From: Oscarella lobularis
Taxonomy: Eukaryota > Porifera > Homoscleromorpha > Homosclerophorida > Oscarellidae
Direction of reading: 5' to 3'
DNA: 64,000 nucleotides
NCBI RefSeq assembly: GCF_947507565.1
Contig: NC_089181.1
Location: 2,861,614 to 2,925,613 of the forward strand
The notes below the pieces were generated by a model. It was given only the letters and a program-made list of their open reading frames with translations, did no database searches and was not told the origin of the DNA. Below are positions 43,195 to 53,269 of this stretch, in pieces; the first letter of the stretch is position 1, and each line of letters starts with the position of its first letter. The translations under genes and the position numbers were made by a program.

Positions 43195-45003
43195 CTAAAA
43201 CAGAATAGAAAATAGCACACTTGGAGCTGAGACAATTGAGCCGGAACCCACTCTGCTACAGCGGCATAAATGAGCAAGAGGCGTCCCACGTTTCGCTTCC
43301 ACGTATTTGCAGTGAAACAGAACGCCGTCAAAGAAGTGCCACGGACTCGTCACACTATCATCACAAACCATGCCACAGCTGTTGTAGGCGAACGTTGCAA
43401 CGTAAACGGCGCGCATGAAAAGAGCTCCCAAATGGACAGCGCGAGCATCGAGACGAGAAAAATGATCCATTCGTCTCAAATCCGATACCCGACAGTACTT
43501 GAGATCAACAGCTTGAGCCAAGAAAGCGTCGATTTCGTAATCATAAAGAACGCGTTCGTCAATGAAGAAATGAAGAACTGTGCAGAGAATCAAGTGATGA
43601 GGATGACAATCTCTAAGCTCCAAGTCTCTCATCTGCTGCTCCCAACCCATGCAGTAGAGAAAAGCCTTCAGACGTTTGGCTTCAGAATGCGATCCAAGCC
43701 AAAGTTCGTCGAGCGACGCAACAGACGACGGCAGCGGATCGGCTTTGACAACGTCCGCTTCTCGAAGATCGTTTCCCCTGTAGACGCACCATTCGTGTGC
43801 GGCGTTCTCGCCGATAATCAGTTCCTCAGACGACGCGGAACTCCTCCTACTCCTCACACCAAGTAGAAGTCCATACACGCGACGACGTATCAACCGAAGC
43901 AGCAGCCCCGAGTCGGGTAGACCACATCGGTTCAACGGGTCCTCCAACGTGGAGCCAATATCGATTTCAGCCGTGCGCATCAGCGGATAAACCAGATGAG
44001 AATTTTCGGCACGATAATGTCGCTCTTTAGCCAGAGCCAATACATCGGCTGAAATTGAAGACACGGGACTACGCTCCGCCGCGCAATCTTTATCCCTGCG
44101 AAGGTCATACATAGCGACAGCAGCTTTGAATCGATCCATGTATTTCCTATTCAGAACCATCCTACCAATTTCTTCGTTTGTTATTGAACTCGGGAATCGA
44201 GCGACAAACTCGGCAACTGCTCTTACGGCGTCGCTGCCGCTATAGTGACTGCTATTGGTCACTCGCTGATGAAACGATTTCAGGATCGATACGTCGAGCA
44301 CGTCGTTGCCGCACAACGCAGCAAAGACGGGAAGTCGGCTCAGTTCGAGTCCTAGCGCCTTAGTTATAGCTCCCAGATTATGTTCAACCATGACAACTTC
44401 CCTATCCCGAACGGATAAATTCTTCGTGCCAAAGTGTCGAGTTAGAGGATATATGAAATAGTCAGAATCCTGACCTAGCACACCGTAGGCGTCGTGATCG
44501 ATGCAGTACTGCGCGATCTCGCGATCCGCTTCGCCAAACGAATTTAAGACGGTGCACTCGCATGACGTCAATGCCGCGCGCACGTAAGTACTAAGACCCG
44601 AAGGAAGGAGACATAATCTGTTATCCGGGCGTCTTCCACCGGTGATGATGACGTCAAAAATTCGCTGAATTTTCGATTGTTCGTTTCGTCGACGCTCGGT
44701 CCACGTGCGACGCTTCGACTTTTCGACGGCGCCGTCGAATATGACGACGAGATCGAAGCCGACGCGACGAAAGCGACGAACGAAGTCGTGCACCGCGTCG
44801 CGCAGGGCGAGCCACTCGCCGCCGAACGTCCAATCGAGGTCAGGCGTGTAGAAATCGCGAAGGAGCGAATTTCCGTCAACGACGAGTAGATCTCGCGGTG
44901 GAGAGCGTCTCGTTCTCCAGTCTAAGTCGACAGGATTAAAGCGACGCCGCGAGGAGAGATCTCTACGGCTCTCGACGAACTGCGTCAATCCTTTAACGCC
45001 CAT
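43195..45003 (-). CDS. ASTE1: asteroid homolog 1, XPG/FEN1-like nuclease-fold protein
   Basis: Single-exon 602-residue member of the asteroid family; human ASTE1 is a structure-specific nuclease linked to shieldin-dependent repair. The start MGVKGLTQFVESRRDLSSRR corresponds to human MGIRGLMSFVEDH. The XPG N region has the acidic residues VVDGNSLL and VIFDGAVEK; the I region has SFGEADREIAQYC and LGQDSDYFIY, so the metal-binding Asp/Glu set looks intact. The family block LPVFAALCGND-LDVSILKSFH follows (human LPLFAVLCGNDHVNLPIMETF). The C-terminal third is weaker but includes FDGVLFH-KYVEAKR. The frame ends at TAA/TAG near 43195 just inside a ttttctattctgttttag sequence, so the real transcript may splice on into the exons downstream. 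Divergent from the Death-exon locus. Confidence 0.85.
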   Translation of the reverse strand: MGVKGLTQFVESRRDLSSRRRFNPVDLDWRTRRSPPRDLLVVDGNSLLRDFYTPDLDWTFGGEWLALRDAVHDFVRRFRRVGFDLVVIFDGAVEKSKRRTWTERRRNEQSKIQRIFDVIITGGRRPDNRLCLLPSGLSTYVRAALTSCECTVLNSFGEADREIAQYCIDHDAYGVLGQDSDYFIYPLTRHFGTKNLSVRDREVVMVEHNLGAITKALGLELSRLPVFAALCGNDVLDVSILKSFHQRVTNSSHYSGSDAVRAVAEFVARFPSSITNEEIGRMVLNRKYMDRFKAAVAMYDLRRDKDCAAERSPVSSISADVLALAKERHYRAENSHLVYPLMRTAEIDIGSTLEDPLNRCGLPDSGLLLRLIRRRVYGLLLGVRSRRSSASSEELIIGENAAHEWCVYRGNDLREADVVKADPLPSSVASLDELWLGSHSEAKRLKAFLYCMGWEQQMRDLELRDCHPHHLILCTVLHFFIDERVLYDYEIDAFLAQAVDLKYCRVSDLRRMDHFSRLDARAVHLGALFMRAVYVATFAYNSCGMVCDDSVTSPWHFFDGVLFHCKYVEAKRGTPLAHLCRCSRVGSGSIVSAPSVLFSILF

Positions 45004-45148
45004 ACTGAAGTCCCGTAGCTTTTAGATCCGGAGTTGTTTTAGCGCGAGAGATACAGGGGCGTCTTCTGGCCGCTTCTGGCGTCTTTGTGACGGAGCAATG
45101 ACAACCGGCAAGTTGTTCCAAACATCTGAGTCCTGACTGGTTATTCAG

Positions 45149-45456
45149 ATCCACCTGACGGGCTTCCACCGAACGACAGTTCCCTCACTGACAACAAATG
45201 CCTAATAAATGCAGTTTGCCAATTGGTTGCTCATCAGTGGCAAGGTCTAGGTCTTAACTTGGGTATTGACACCGCGGAGATGAAGGGTCCCGATAGAGTG
45301 AAGGCCAAGCATGTCATTGACGCTTGGATACTCAAGGCGGACAAGGAACCAACTGTTGGTGTCCTGATTGCTGCCTGTGAGCTGCTCGATCAGAGAGTAG
45401 GTCGTCTAGCCATCGCGAAAAAGTACAAGGAACTCCTCGATTTGGGCTTGTTTTGA
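45149..45456 (+). pseudogene. solo Death-domain exon, remnant of a tandem nucleosidase-Death gene
   Basis: After an acceptor (ttattcag) at 45148 a phase-1 exon reads (D)PPDGLPPNDSSLTDNKC, LVAHQWQGLGLNLGIDTAEM, KHVIDAWILKADKEPTVGVL, IAACELLDQRVGRLAIAKKY, KELLDLGLF and stop. It aligns over its length with the last exon of the gene at 45656-47308 (LVDDQWQELGQNFSANTR, EPTVG/SPTVG-LIAAC, KKYEELVKLA) and starts in the same phase with the same split Asp codon. No nucleosidase exons lie upstream: ASTE1 begins 145 bp away on the other strand. I therefore read it as the surviving 3' exon of a tandem duplicate. The frame is undamaged, so it could still be used as a stand-alone Death adaptor, but the only in-frame ATG (45223) falls inside the domain. 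Confidence 0.6.
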
Positions 45457-45655
45457 ACGACATGCTGGTGGTCAACTTTTTTTCTCGTTTCTTTTCTCCT
45501 ATGAACTCTTTTGCCGTTACTTTTAGCACTGAATAATCTAAATTAAAACCGTTTGCTTCGCCGATGCAATGTAATTAGAGACTAACAATTAACGCCGCTA
45601 ATTGCATTACCCACCCACAGTGTGAGATCCTGCCACCTGCCACCTTACCTTAGAA

Positions 45656-47308
45656 ATGCCGTTCAAAGGACGAGTCGATCTGTGCGTCGCCGCCGTGGTG
45701 GAGAACGAATTCAAAGCCGCTCGAAAGGCGTTGGAACACGTAACCAAATCCAAGTTCGAGGGCCCCATCGACTGCTTCAAAACAGGAACCAGACAATTGA
45801 GGGTCATCCTGTATTACATCGAATGGAATGGGTTCAAAGAGGGCAAGGGACCGCTAAGAATCGCCTTGGTGACTCCCATCGAGATGGGTCGCGAAGCGGC
45901 CGCTCAGTTAGTCAGCAACGTCTCTCACACGACTCTCAATCCGTCGATGATCGTCATGGTTGGAATGGCGGCCGGATACGACAAGAAAGTCCAACTCGGC
46001 GACGTTCTCGTTCCCTTCAAAATTACTCGCGATGCGGGAAAAGAATTCGAAGGCGGCAAGCGAGCCGCCGACGCTCAAATAGTCGATCTCAAAGAACCGA
46101 TGAAAACAATCGTCCGACCTGTTGACGTCAGCGGAGACTGCCCGTGGGCGAGCCTCATACCAGAGGATATGAAAGACACGCCCTCTCCCGTTTACCTTCA
46201 AGACTTCATTTTGTCGAAGGTGCAATGCTGTATACTGATGTATTGTAGCACCTTCTCATTGTTCGAACTGTTAGATTCCTTCCGAAGAGGTAACACTGAC
46301 GAAGATCTTCGAAGAGATTGACAAAGGTCATCCTGAATGGACCAAGGGAGCGAAGGATGCTAAATGCGTGCCGGACGATGCCGTCGTCGAAGCAGTTCAA
46401 AAATTGAAAGAGGAAGGCTATATCCACGTCAAAGGCCAATATGATGACGTCCTTTCGCGCACTGACGCTGGACAGAAGTACGTGGACAAAAATTCTGAGA
46501 GATCACCAAGAGGAAGCACCGTCTTTCCAAAGGATCCAAGACTGCCCAAAATTCACACAGATAACGTCTTATCGGGAGACATTGTTAACGAAGCAGTCGA
46601 CTATAAAAAAATTGCAGAAGATGTTGGGCAGAGAAAATTGATTGGCTACGAAATGGAAGGCTACGCCTTTTTGCACAGCGTCAGGGGCAATCTCAACGAC
46701 ATCAACGCTCTCTTTGCAAAAGGCATCTCCGATTTGGGCACAGGAAGATCGAAAATGAAGTTTTTCCAAGGATATTGCACTGCTTCTGCGACCGCCGTTG
46801 TGTGCCATTTGATCAAAGGCCGCGACTTCCTTTTTCCTGGTATGATAACTCCATGTCGTTAGACGCACAATTGATGCTGATCTTTCTAGATTTGGGCTCA
46901 TCTGGAGAACTAGCGATAGCTACAGCAGAAGCTTCACATCCGGTGGCTCCAACAAATACGGCTGCTTCACATCCAGCGGCTCCACAAGCTGAATCAAAGT
47001 CAGATCCTTCAAGTGGCTTTCCGTCAGATGACAAAGAACCAGATAAAACCTTAATAAAGGCAGTTAGTCATCTTGTCGACGACCAATGGCAAGAGCTAGG
47101 TCAAAATTTCAGCGCTAACACCAGGCAGATAAGGCGTCAGAGTGACACTGACAGAGTGAGAACACAATTTGTCATCGAAGCCTGGATTCGGGGAGCGGAA
47201 AAATCTCCGACAGTTGGCACTCTTATCGCTGCTTGTGCACAGCTCGGCGACCCCGTAAGTCGACGAGCCATTACAAAAAAGTATGAGGAACTCGTGAAAT
47301 TGGCTTGA
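45656..47308 (+). CDS. nucleoside phosphorylase/MTAN-like enzyme fused to a Death domain
   Basis: Three exons (45656-46219, 46275-46839, 46890-47308) give a 515-residue protein. Residues 1 to about 190 are the first half of a PNP_UDP/MTAN fold: VDLCVAAVVENEFKAARKAL, LRIALVTPIEMGREAAAQLV, MIVMVGMAAGYDKKVQLGDV LVPFKI. About 195-265 is an insert resembling a winged helix (VPDDAVVEAVQKLKEEGYIH, SRTDAGQKYV). The fold resumes with IGYEMEGYAFLHSV, the counterpart of the MTAN ribose-binding MExxA motif, and LFAKGISDLGTGRSK, with the catalytic-type Asp after Ser. A Pro/Ala-rich linker (SHPVAPTNTAASHPAAPQAE) leads to a C-terminal Death domain (VSHLVDDQWQELGQNF, FVIEAWIRGAEKSPTVGTLI, AITKKYEELVKLA). No signal peptide or membrane helix. 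Known context: this enzyme fold serves as an effector in bacterial and fungal STAND/NLR-type immune proteins. A role in Death-domain signalling is inferred. Confidence 0.85.
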
Positions 47309-47453
47309 CGTTGAACTTTTCGTTGTCTGACTCCGTTCTTATGCTGAATGTGCCTTTTTGCTTTCTTTTTTTTTCGAGCACTTTTTTTGTAGACTTTTCG
47401 CTGTTGTTGCACTGTTGTACGGGCTGTTGAAAGCTCCCGTAGTCCGAGAGACG

Positions 47454-48851
47454 ATGGAAGCGAAATCCGGCCAATCCACATTTCCCGATCAAAAGGCACC
47501 TCTCTACAATCCTCCGCTGGCGGAGATCGAGACCGGTTAGCTGGCCTGAGGCCAGTTCGCGATCCATCTCGAGCGAACGCCCGACCCCGATACGTGCCTC
47601 TAGTTCTCCGAAAGGGATTAGAAAAAAATTTCGGCCTGGTTTCGGTCTCTGTCGCCGAGTGTCCCGATTTGAGAGAAACGCCGTGGAATCTGGCCGCACC
47701 AGGTATCAAGAGAAAGAATGAGAACCCGGATGTTTACCGTGACGTCAAAAGGTCTTTGTGGAAACGCGCGTCTCGCCGACGTAGGCGGCGTTCCCAATTT
47801 AGTACCTCTCGTTGACCTAGAAAATATTCAGGTCTAAATACCGATTGGTGATAGTTTTCTCTCTGAGCTTTTTCTCATGCACAGTACTTTGATTTTGATG
47901 ACGTGGCCAAGAGGTGCGACCTACCAGGTGCATTTATTCTTGGAGCTGGAGCTGGTTCAAGTCGATTCGTTGGAGTTAATTGCGAGGTAAAGAAGCCTTC
48001 CTCCTCGATTCAATCCCGTTTTTCTATACCTATGTTTGCAGCTGATGCCCAATCTTCGAACGGCGAAGGAAGACGATCCGGGAAGAATTCGGTCATTTTC
48101 AGCAAAAGTTTCTGAAGAGGTTGGCAAACACTTTCGTCTGCTCGTCTAACTTGCTCGCTAGGATGGCTCTTGCATTCTTGAGCGTTACAACTCAAGAGAA
48201 TTCAGCTTGCTAGCCAATTTGTTTCTCTCCGAAGGAAATCCTGGAAAGGTTGCAACAGTGCATCGCTTCTAGCGAATTCTTCAACCAAATTGCATTCAGG
48301 TCTTAAAAGTCGAAGCGTCAAATCGTACTGGTGATCAGAATTTCGTTACCTGTATGCGTCTGGCTTTGGCAGAACACTACGGGCCCACGAAACCGGTCGC
48401 TCTAGGAGGAGCATTTCTCATTGATAAAGGCAAAGCCAAACTCCACGTCATGGTCAGTGAAGAATTGCCACGCAGAAATTGCACGCTCCATCTCCCTCGT
48501 TTTCTTTTTCAAGCCGGCCTTTTCGAAAGTTCCTCTTCAGACCGACAAAGACGTCGCCGATTGGCTTCGATTCTACGAAATGAAATCGCAGTTGGTCTGC
48601 CTCTCCGTGTTTATCAGTCACGATCCAGTAATCCCGCGTGTCTTCATAATTATAATTTACCTCTCCTTCTTTTTCAGGATCTTGATCTTCGTCTGGAGCA
48701 CACGCACTGCTTCAGTGACCACGGCGAAGGGGGCCACTATCATTGGGACACCACCCCCGAAGAGGTGAAGTACATTGGCTACTTTGTGCCAGCGCAGGAC
48801 GTCTATCGTCTTGGAAGGCCCAAGAGCACGCACAACGTTGGCCGAGACTAG
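47454..48851 (+). CDS. C11orf54: C11orf54-type ester hydrolase (DUF1907)
   Basis: Zinc-dependent hydrolase-fold protein, nuclear/cytosolic in vertebrates. The spliced sequence tracks human C11orf54: PPLAEIET-VLRKGLEKNFGLVSVSVAECPD at the N-terminus, GICGNARLADVGGVP-LVPLV, LPGAFILGAGAGSS, LERYNSREFSLLANLFLSEG NPGKVLKVEASNRTG, NFVTCMRLALAEHYG, VALGGAFLIDKGKAKLHVM, FYEMKSQLVCLSVFISHDP and the His cluster LRLEHTHCFSDHGEGGHYHW followed by DTTPEEVKYIGYF. The protein ends KSTHNVGRD, as in human (KETHSIGRD), with TAG 48849-48851. The HTH and HYH histidines are the probable metal ligands. The start ATG at 47454 precedes PPLAEIE by about 20 codons. About nine exons. It lies 145 bp downstream of the nucleosidase-Death gene on the same strand. 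Confidence 0.93.
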
Positions 48852-49023
48852 AAAAAAATAGACAACGAGCAATGATAACTATGCTTTATCTTGCGCGTTA
48901 TCTTTTTCACCGAAAGCATACGAATTACGTGTATTATTATTACATGTGCCAATCGCAAGATGCTAAAGAATAGAATAGCGAAGCGCAGCATGAAGACCGA
49001 TCTTCACAGCAAGGTCCACTCAC

Positions 49024-52000
49024 CTAGGTGTCAATCAACTTGACGTCGTCGCCGCATTCGTCGTCATCGTCGTCGTCTTGATCGGCGGGAGCGTTCTGAA
49101 TCTGCAATCGACCTCCGGAAAATTTGACGGCCTGCTGTTCGTCCTCTTCGTCGCTCTCGTCGGCGCCCAAACTCAACGGGGCGTCGTCCGTCGGATCCTG
49201 GTTCAAGATCGAGTATGCATTTCGCAACTGATTATACCGCCTCAAAGGAGAAAAAAGAGAAGTGAAACGACGCGGAGATAGCATCAATAGTGCCCTCCTC
49301 ACCTGCAATACCAGACGAAACCGACAACGAGAACAACGACGAGGAGGAAGGCAGGAACGGCCAATGCTGCAGCCAACTTGTTCACTGGTTTTCCGCTGGA
49401 GGAGCTAGAGCTGCTTATTCCTGTATTAACTGTAGAGTCGGCGTTAATTAAACTCCGGTCAATTCGCGTTCACTCGGTCGCACCTGTCACAGGCGTCCTG
49501 GACGTTATCGTGATCGAAGATCCTTCTACGTTGACTGATGATATCTTGGCCGCTTTGTCAAGTATCTGCGAGGAGTTTATGAACTCAAAAGCGAGATGCG
49601 TATAGTATCTGTTACTGACATCGTCGACGCTCGTTTCCTCGGCCGCAGTCGAGGCGACGACGGACAAATCCACTTCCAAAGTCGCTCCCGCTTTTTGGGG
49701 ATACACAAACGCCTCGAAGCGACTCTTGTCCGAATTGGTCGTCAGCTGAGAGGGAGAGAGAGAGAGAAGAAGCGTTTTAAGCAGTCACGTCCGTTGCTCG
49801 TTGATCTACCTGAGAAACTCGGTCGACAAGAGCGGCAGAGAGCTTCACATCAAAATCAGAAATCAACGATCGAACGGAATCGGCGTTTGCAGAGAATCCC
49901 AATCGCAAAGTCTTCACCACTCCTAGTAGAGAGCTCAAACTAGCACAAGGCGCGAAACGGCGACAACAACGTACGAAACACGCCAACGTGACGGTGAGTC
50001 GCAAACGTCGACAGCGGAGAATGCGCAGTCACCGACACCCGATACTCCTTCACGTCGTCGAACTTGTGCGCGACCGTCGAATTTGACGTAATCGTCGACG
50101 ATCCATCATCAAAGTCCCAATAGTAGTAAACGGCTCCTAGGCGAGGCGGCGACGAAGTGCCGCCGGCTACGGCGCGAGCGCTAAAGTTCACTAAAACGCC
50201 GACGGTGACGGCGTGAGGCGGAAGAACGACGACGTCCACAACAGGATCTAGAAAGAGAAGTTTTGGAGGGTCAGTGAAATGTTTCACAATTTTACCGAAA
50301 ATTTCAACTTCAATGGACGCCGAAGCACTGCCCGCCGCGTTTCTGACAACGACTTTGACGTCGTACGTGCCGCTTTTGTTGAAAGTGTGTTGCTGCACGG
50401 AAGCCAAATCTATTCCGGTCACGCTGACAGGATCGGAACCGTCGCCAAAGGAGAAGCGATAAAGGGCAGATTTAGCAGTTCCCTAAAAAGCGGCAATGGT
50501 CATGATAGACTATAAAGACGGTGGCGACTAACCTTATTCTGCGCGAGACTGAGAGTGAACGTGACCTGTTTGCCAGCAGCGGCGCCCACTCCCGCAATGT
50601 CCGAATCAAAGTCAAGTCCGCCTGGAGCTAGAAAAAAAACCCATTCAGTATATTGACTTTGATTTTATAGACGCACTAATATCAGGGCACTGGAGCTCTT
50701 GAGGAATGTAAGCGTCCACTTTGCCTCCAACACACTTATCACCGGCGACTTTTCGATATCTTGAGAGATAGAGAGAAGAGTCGATGACCCACTTTTTGGA
50801 AGTTCTGACATAAAATGCAGAGATACCCTTTGGTTTTGTTGTAAGTCTTCCCTTTGCAATCTTCAGTCGGATCCCACGGAGATAGACCGGGAATCTGGAC
50901 GCACGACGAGGAACTCTCAGTATATCCGTAGTCACTGTATATTAGGAAAAAAATGGCTTGGAGAGATTGCTCTCGTGACGTCTCACCATTCAAAATCTTC
51001 CTCAGTGCACTGGCACGGAGTCACTTTAATTTCACGCTCGTACTCCTCGTCGTTATAGCAGCAATGATTCCATTTACGACGTTCGTACGTCGTCGTTTGA
51101 CCGAGTAGACACTTGGATCCAATCAACTGGAAAAAAAAAAGAATCAACAACTCCAGACGTGTGTAGGTACGTGGCAAACAATTCCTACTTTATAAGAGGG
51201 CGTGTAATCGGCGTAGTCAGCTGGACGCTGACATTTTCGTTTTAATAACGACGTGAAATTAAATCGAATAGCGACCCAATTATTAAATTGATTTTGACTG
51301 AGTCGACTGCAAAAAGCGCTGAAAGAGAAGAAACAACAGATTTGTTTTTTTTCTCCTTCTCTTTTCGTATTTCTTGATCTTACAACGCGTATTCGGTCGT
51401 TTCGCCGGGCTCGGTAAAGAAACCGTTGACGACGAGTGACTCGTCTTCAAGGGAAACGTCCGACCACTTGAATCCTTCGGTGCACGAGTACTGGATCTTC
51501 GTCACCTTTTCGTAGTGTTCAACTGACGCCAAGTAACTTCCGTGGTCACCGATGACGAAATTGAATCCGTTGCCGTCCTTGTCAGAGTCTGAAAAAGACT
51601 AAAAAAGGAGAAATCTTGTATTGAATCTAGTACACTGTAGTACTTTCACTTACCAGACTCCACGTGAGACCCGAATCATTAGATATCAGCATCGACGTCT
51701 CTAGTGTCAAGTATTCGCCAACGCCTCCTACAAGTGAAAGGCAATTTGCATCCCAAAACATAATAATAATAGCAAAAACAAAAGCACGCACCGTGAGCGA
51801 GGATAAGACCGACACTGCTATCGGAAGACGACACGCCAACATCGTTGGATTGAAACGGAAACCAAATGTGCACATGAACGTAACATTTCTACGGTAAAAC
51901 AAATCTCAAAATAAGAAGAATACGTCCCCGGCCTCTATTAGCGAGATTCCCATCTAACCGAAGTGCAACTTGAATTCTTCTTTGCAGCCGGCGAAAGTTG

Positions 52001-53237
52001 CATCAACTGCCAGTCTCCTCCCTTATTGAAGGAGATCTTTGTCTGCACTTTTCTTTGGTGACGCTGATTGGCCAAATAGACGCCTCTTGCGCCCAAAACC
52101 TAAATTGACACTGCTGAAAAAGAAAAACGACGACGATGATTCAATTGAGCGTCTCACCCTGTAGAAAGCGATGAGAGGCGGACGCTGGTTCCACGAGCCC
52201 CTGTCGATTATGAAAATGTTGTCTATGGAGAGCGTGAAGAATCGACCCGACTCGTCCGACGAGTAGATGTTCGTCATGTTCGAATAGTGACGCACGGCTA
52301 TGAAGACTTGGTGCTCGGTAGCGTCGACAATAGAATATTCCTTCAAAGAAAAAAAAAACACGGGGGGATGACGACACAACAGTTTCTTTTTTTTCTCTCT
52401 TACCGTAAAAGGATGCACGGATGCGAAATAGGTTCTTTGAAAGGAGCCGCGATTGTGAGACCGATGGAGTTCCATGATCGAGCCGACTTGGCCCTTGACG
52501 AACATGTACTCGTCGATTATGACGAGGGAATTCGGAATGAGTTCCACGGTATCGATCGAGCCAAGGAGAGAAGTCGGATGACCGGGATTCAGCGCGTCTT
52601 CTTTGTACAGTCGAACGGAACCACCTAGAAAAAAAAAGATCAATAATAATAATCGTTTGAAGAGCGACAATCTTTCTTCACCGTCTCCCGTTTCAACTTC
52701 AAAATATACGTAGGATTGTTTCTTGTCAACTCCAGGAACAGCCCTACGTCAATTCAAATTTCCACAAACAAATTGACGCGTCGGTCAGGAGTTACCAATA
52801 GAACGTGTAAATTTTTGGTTTTGATAACGATGGAGATTGAGCCATCATCGTCCAAGTCGCTCCGAGATTCGTCGAACAATAAAGCTATTCCCAACCCAAC
52901 CCAACACATGGCCGTTCAATCGACGTCGAATTTAATCGCGAAAAAAATCAACCTCGTTTTTATCCGTGTCTTTCGCCAGAACCCACTTTGCGTTCGTCGG
53001 ATGAAACACGATCGTGTTCGGATTGAAGTTGACGACGTGCGACGCAAAATTCGAGCCTTCGTCTTCGGTCACATAGATCTGAGAGTGAACGACGTCGGCA
53101 AAGATCGCCTAAAGCGAATCGATGAATAAATAAAGAAATAAATGTATCTCATTGATTGTGATAATTCCCCGAACACCAGGGCGCGCGCCCTGGTGGGAGG
53201 GGCTCTCAAACGTGATCGGCCAAAATCGGAAAGTGTG

Positions 53238-53269
<32 letters not shown>

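Noticed and set aside
45656-47308. Possible bacterial contamination for the MTAN-like gene
   Set aside because: It has two spliceosomal introns, a eukaryotic Death domain and typical local composition, and sits between animal genes.
53241-53269. Short regular repeat considered as a CRISPR array
   Set aside because: It is a simple 4-nt microsatellite in a eukaryotic intron without spacers.
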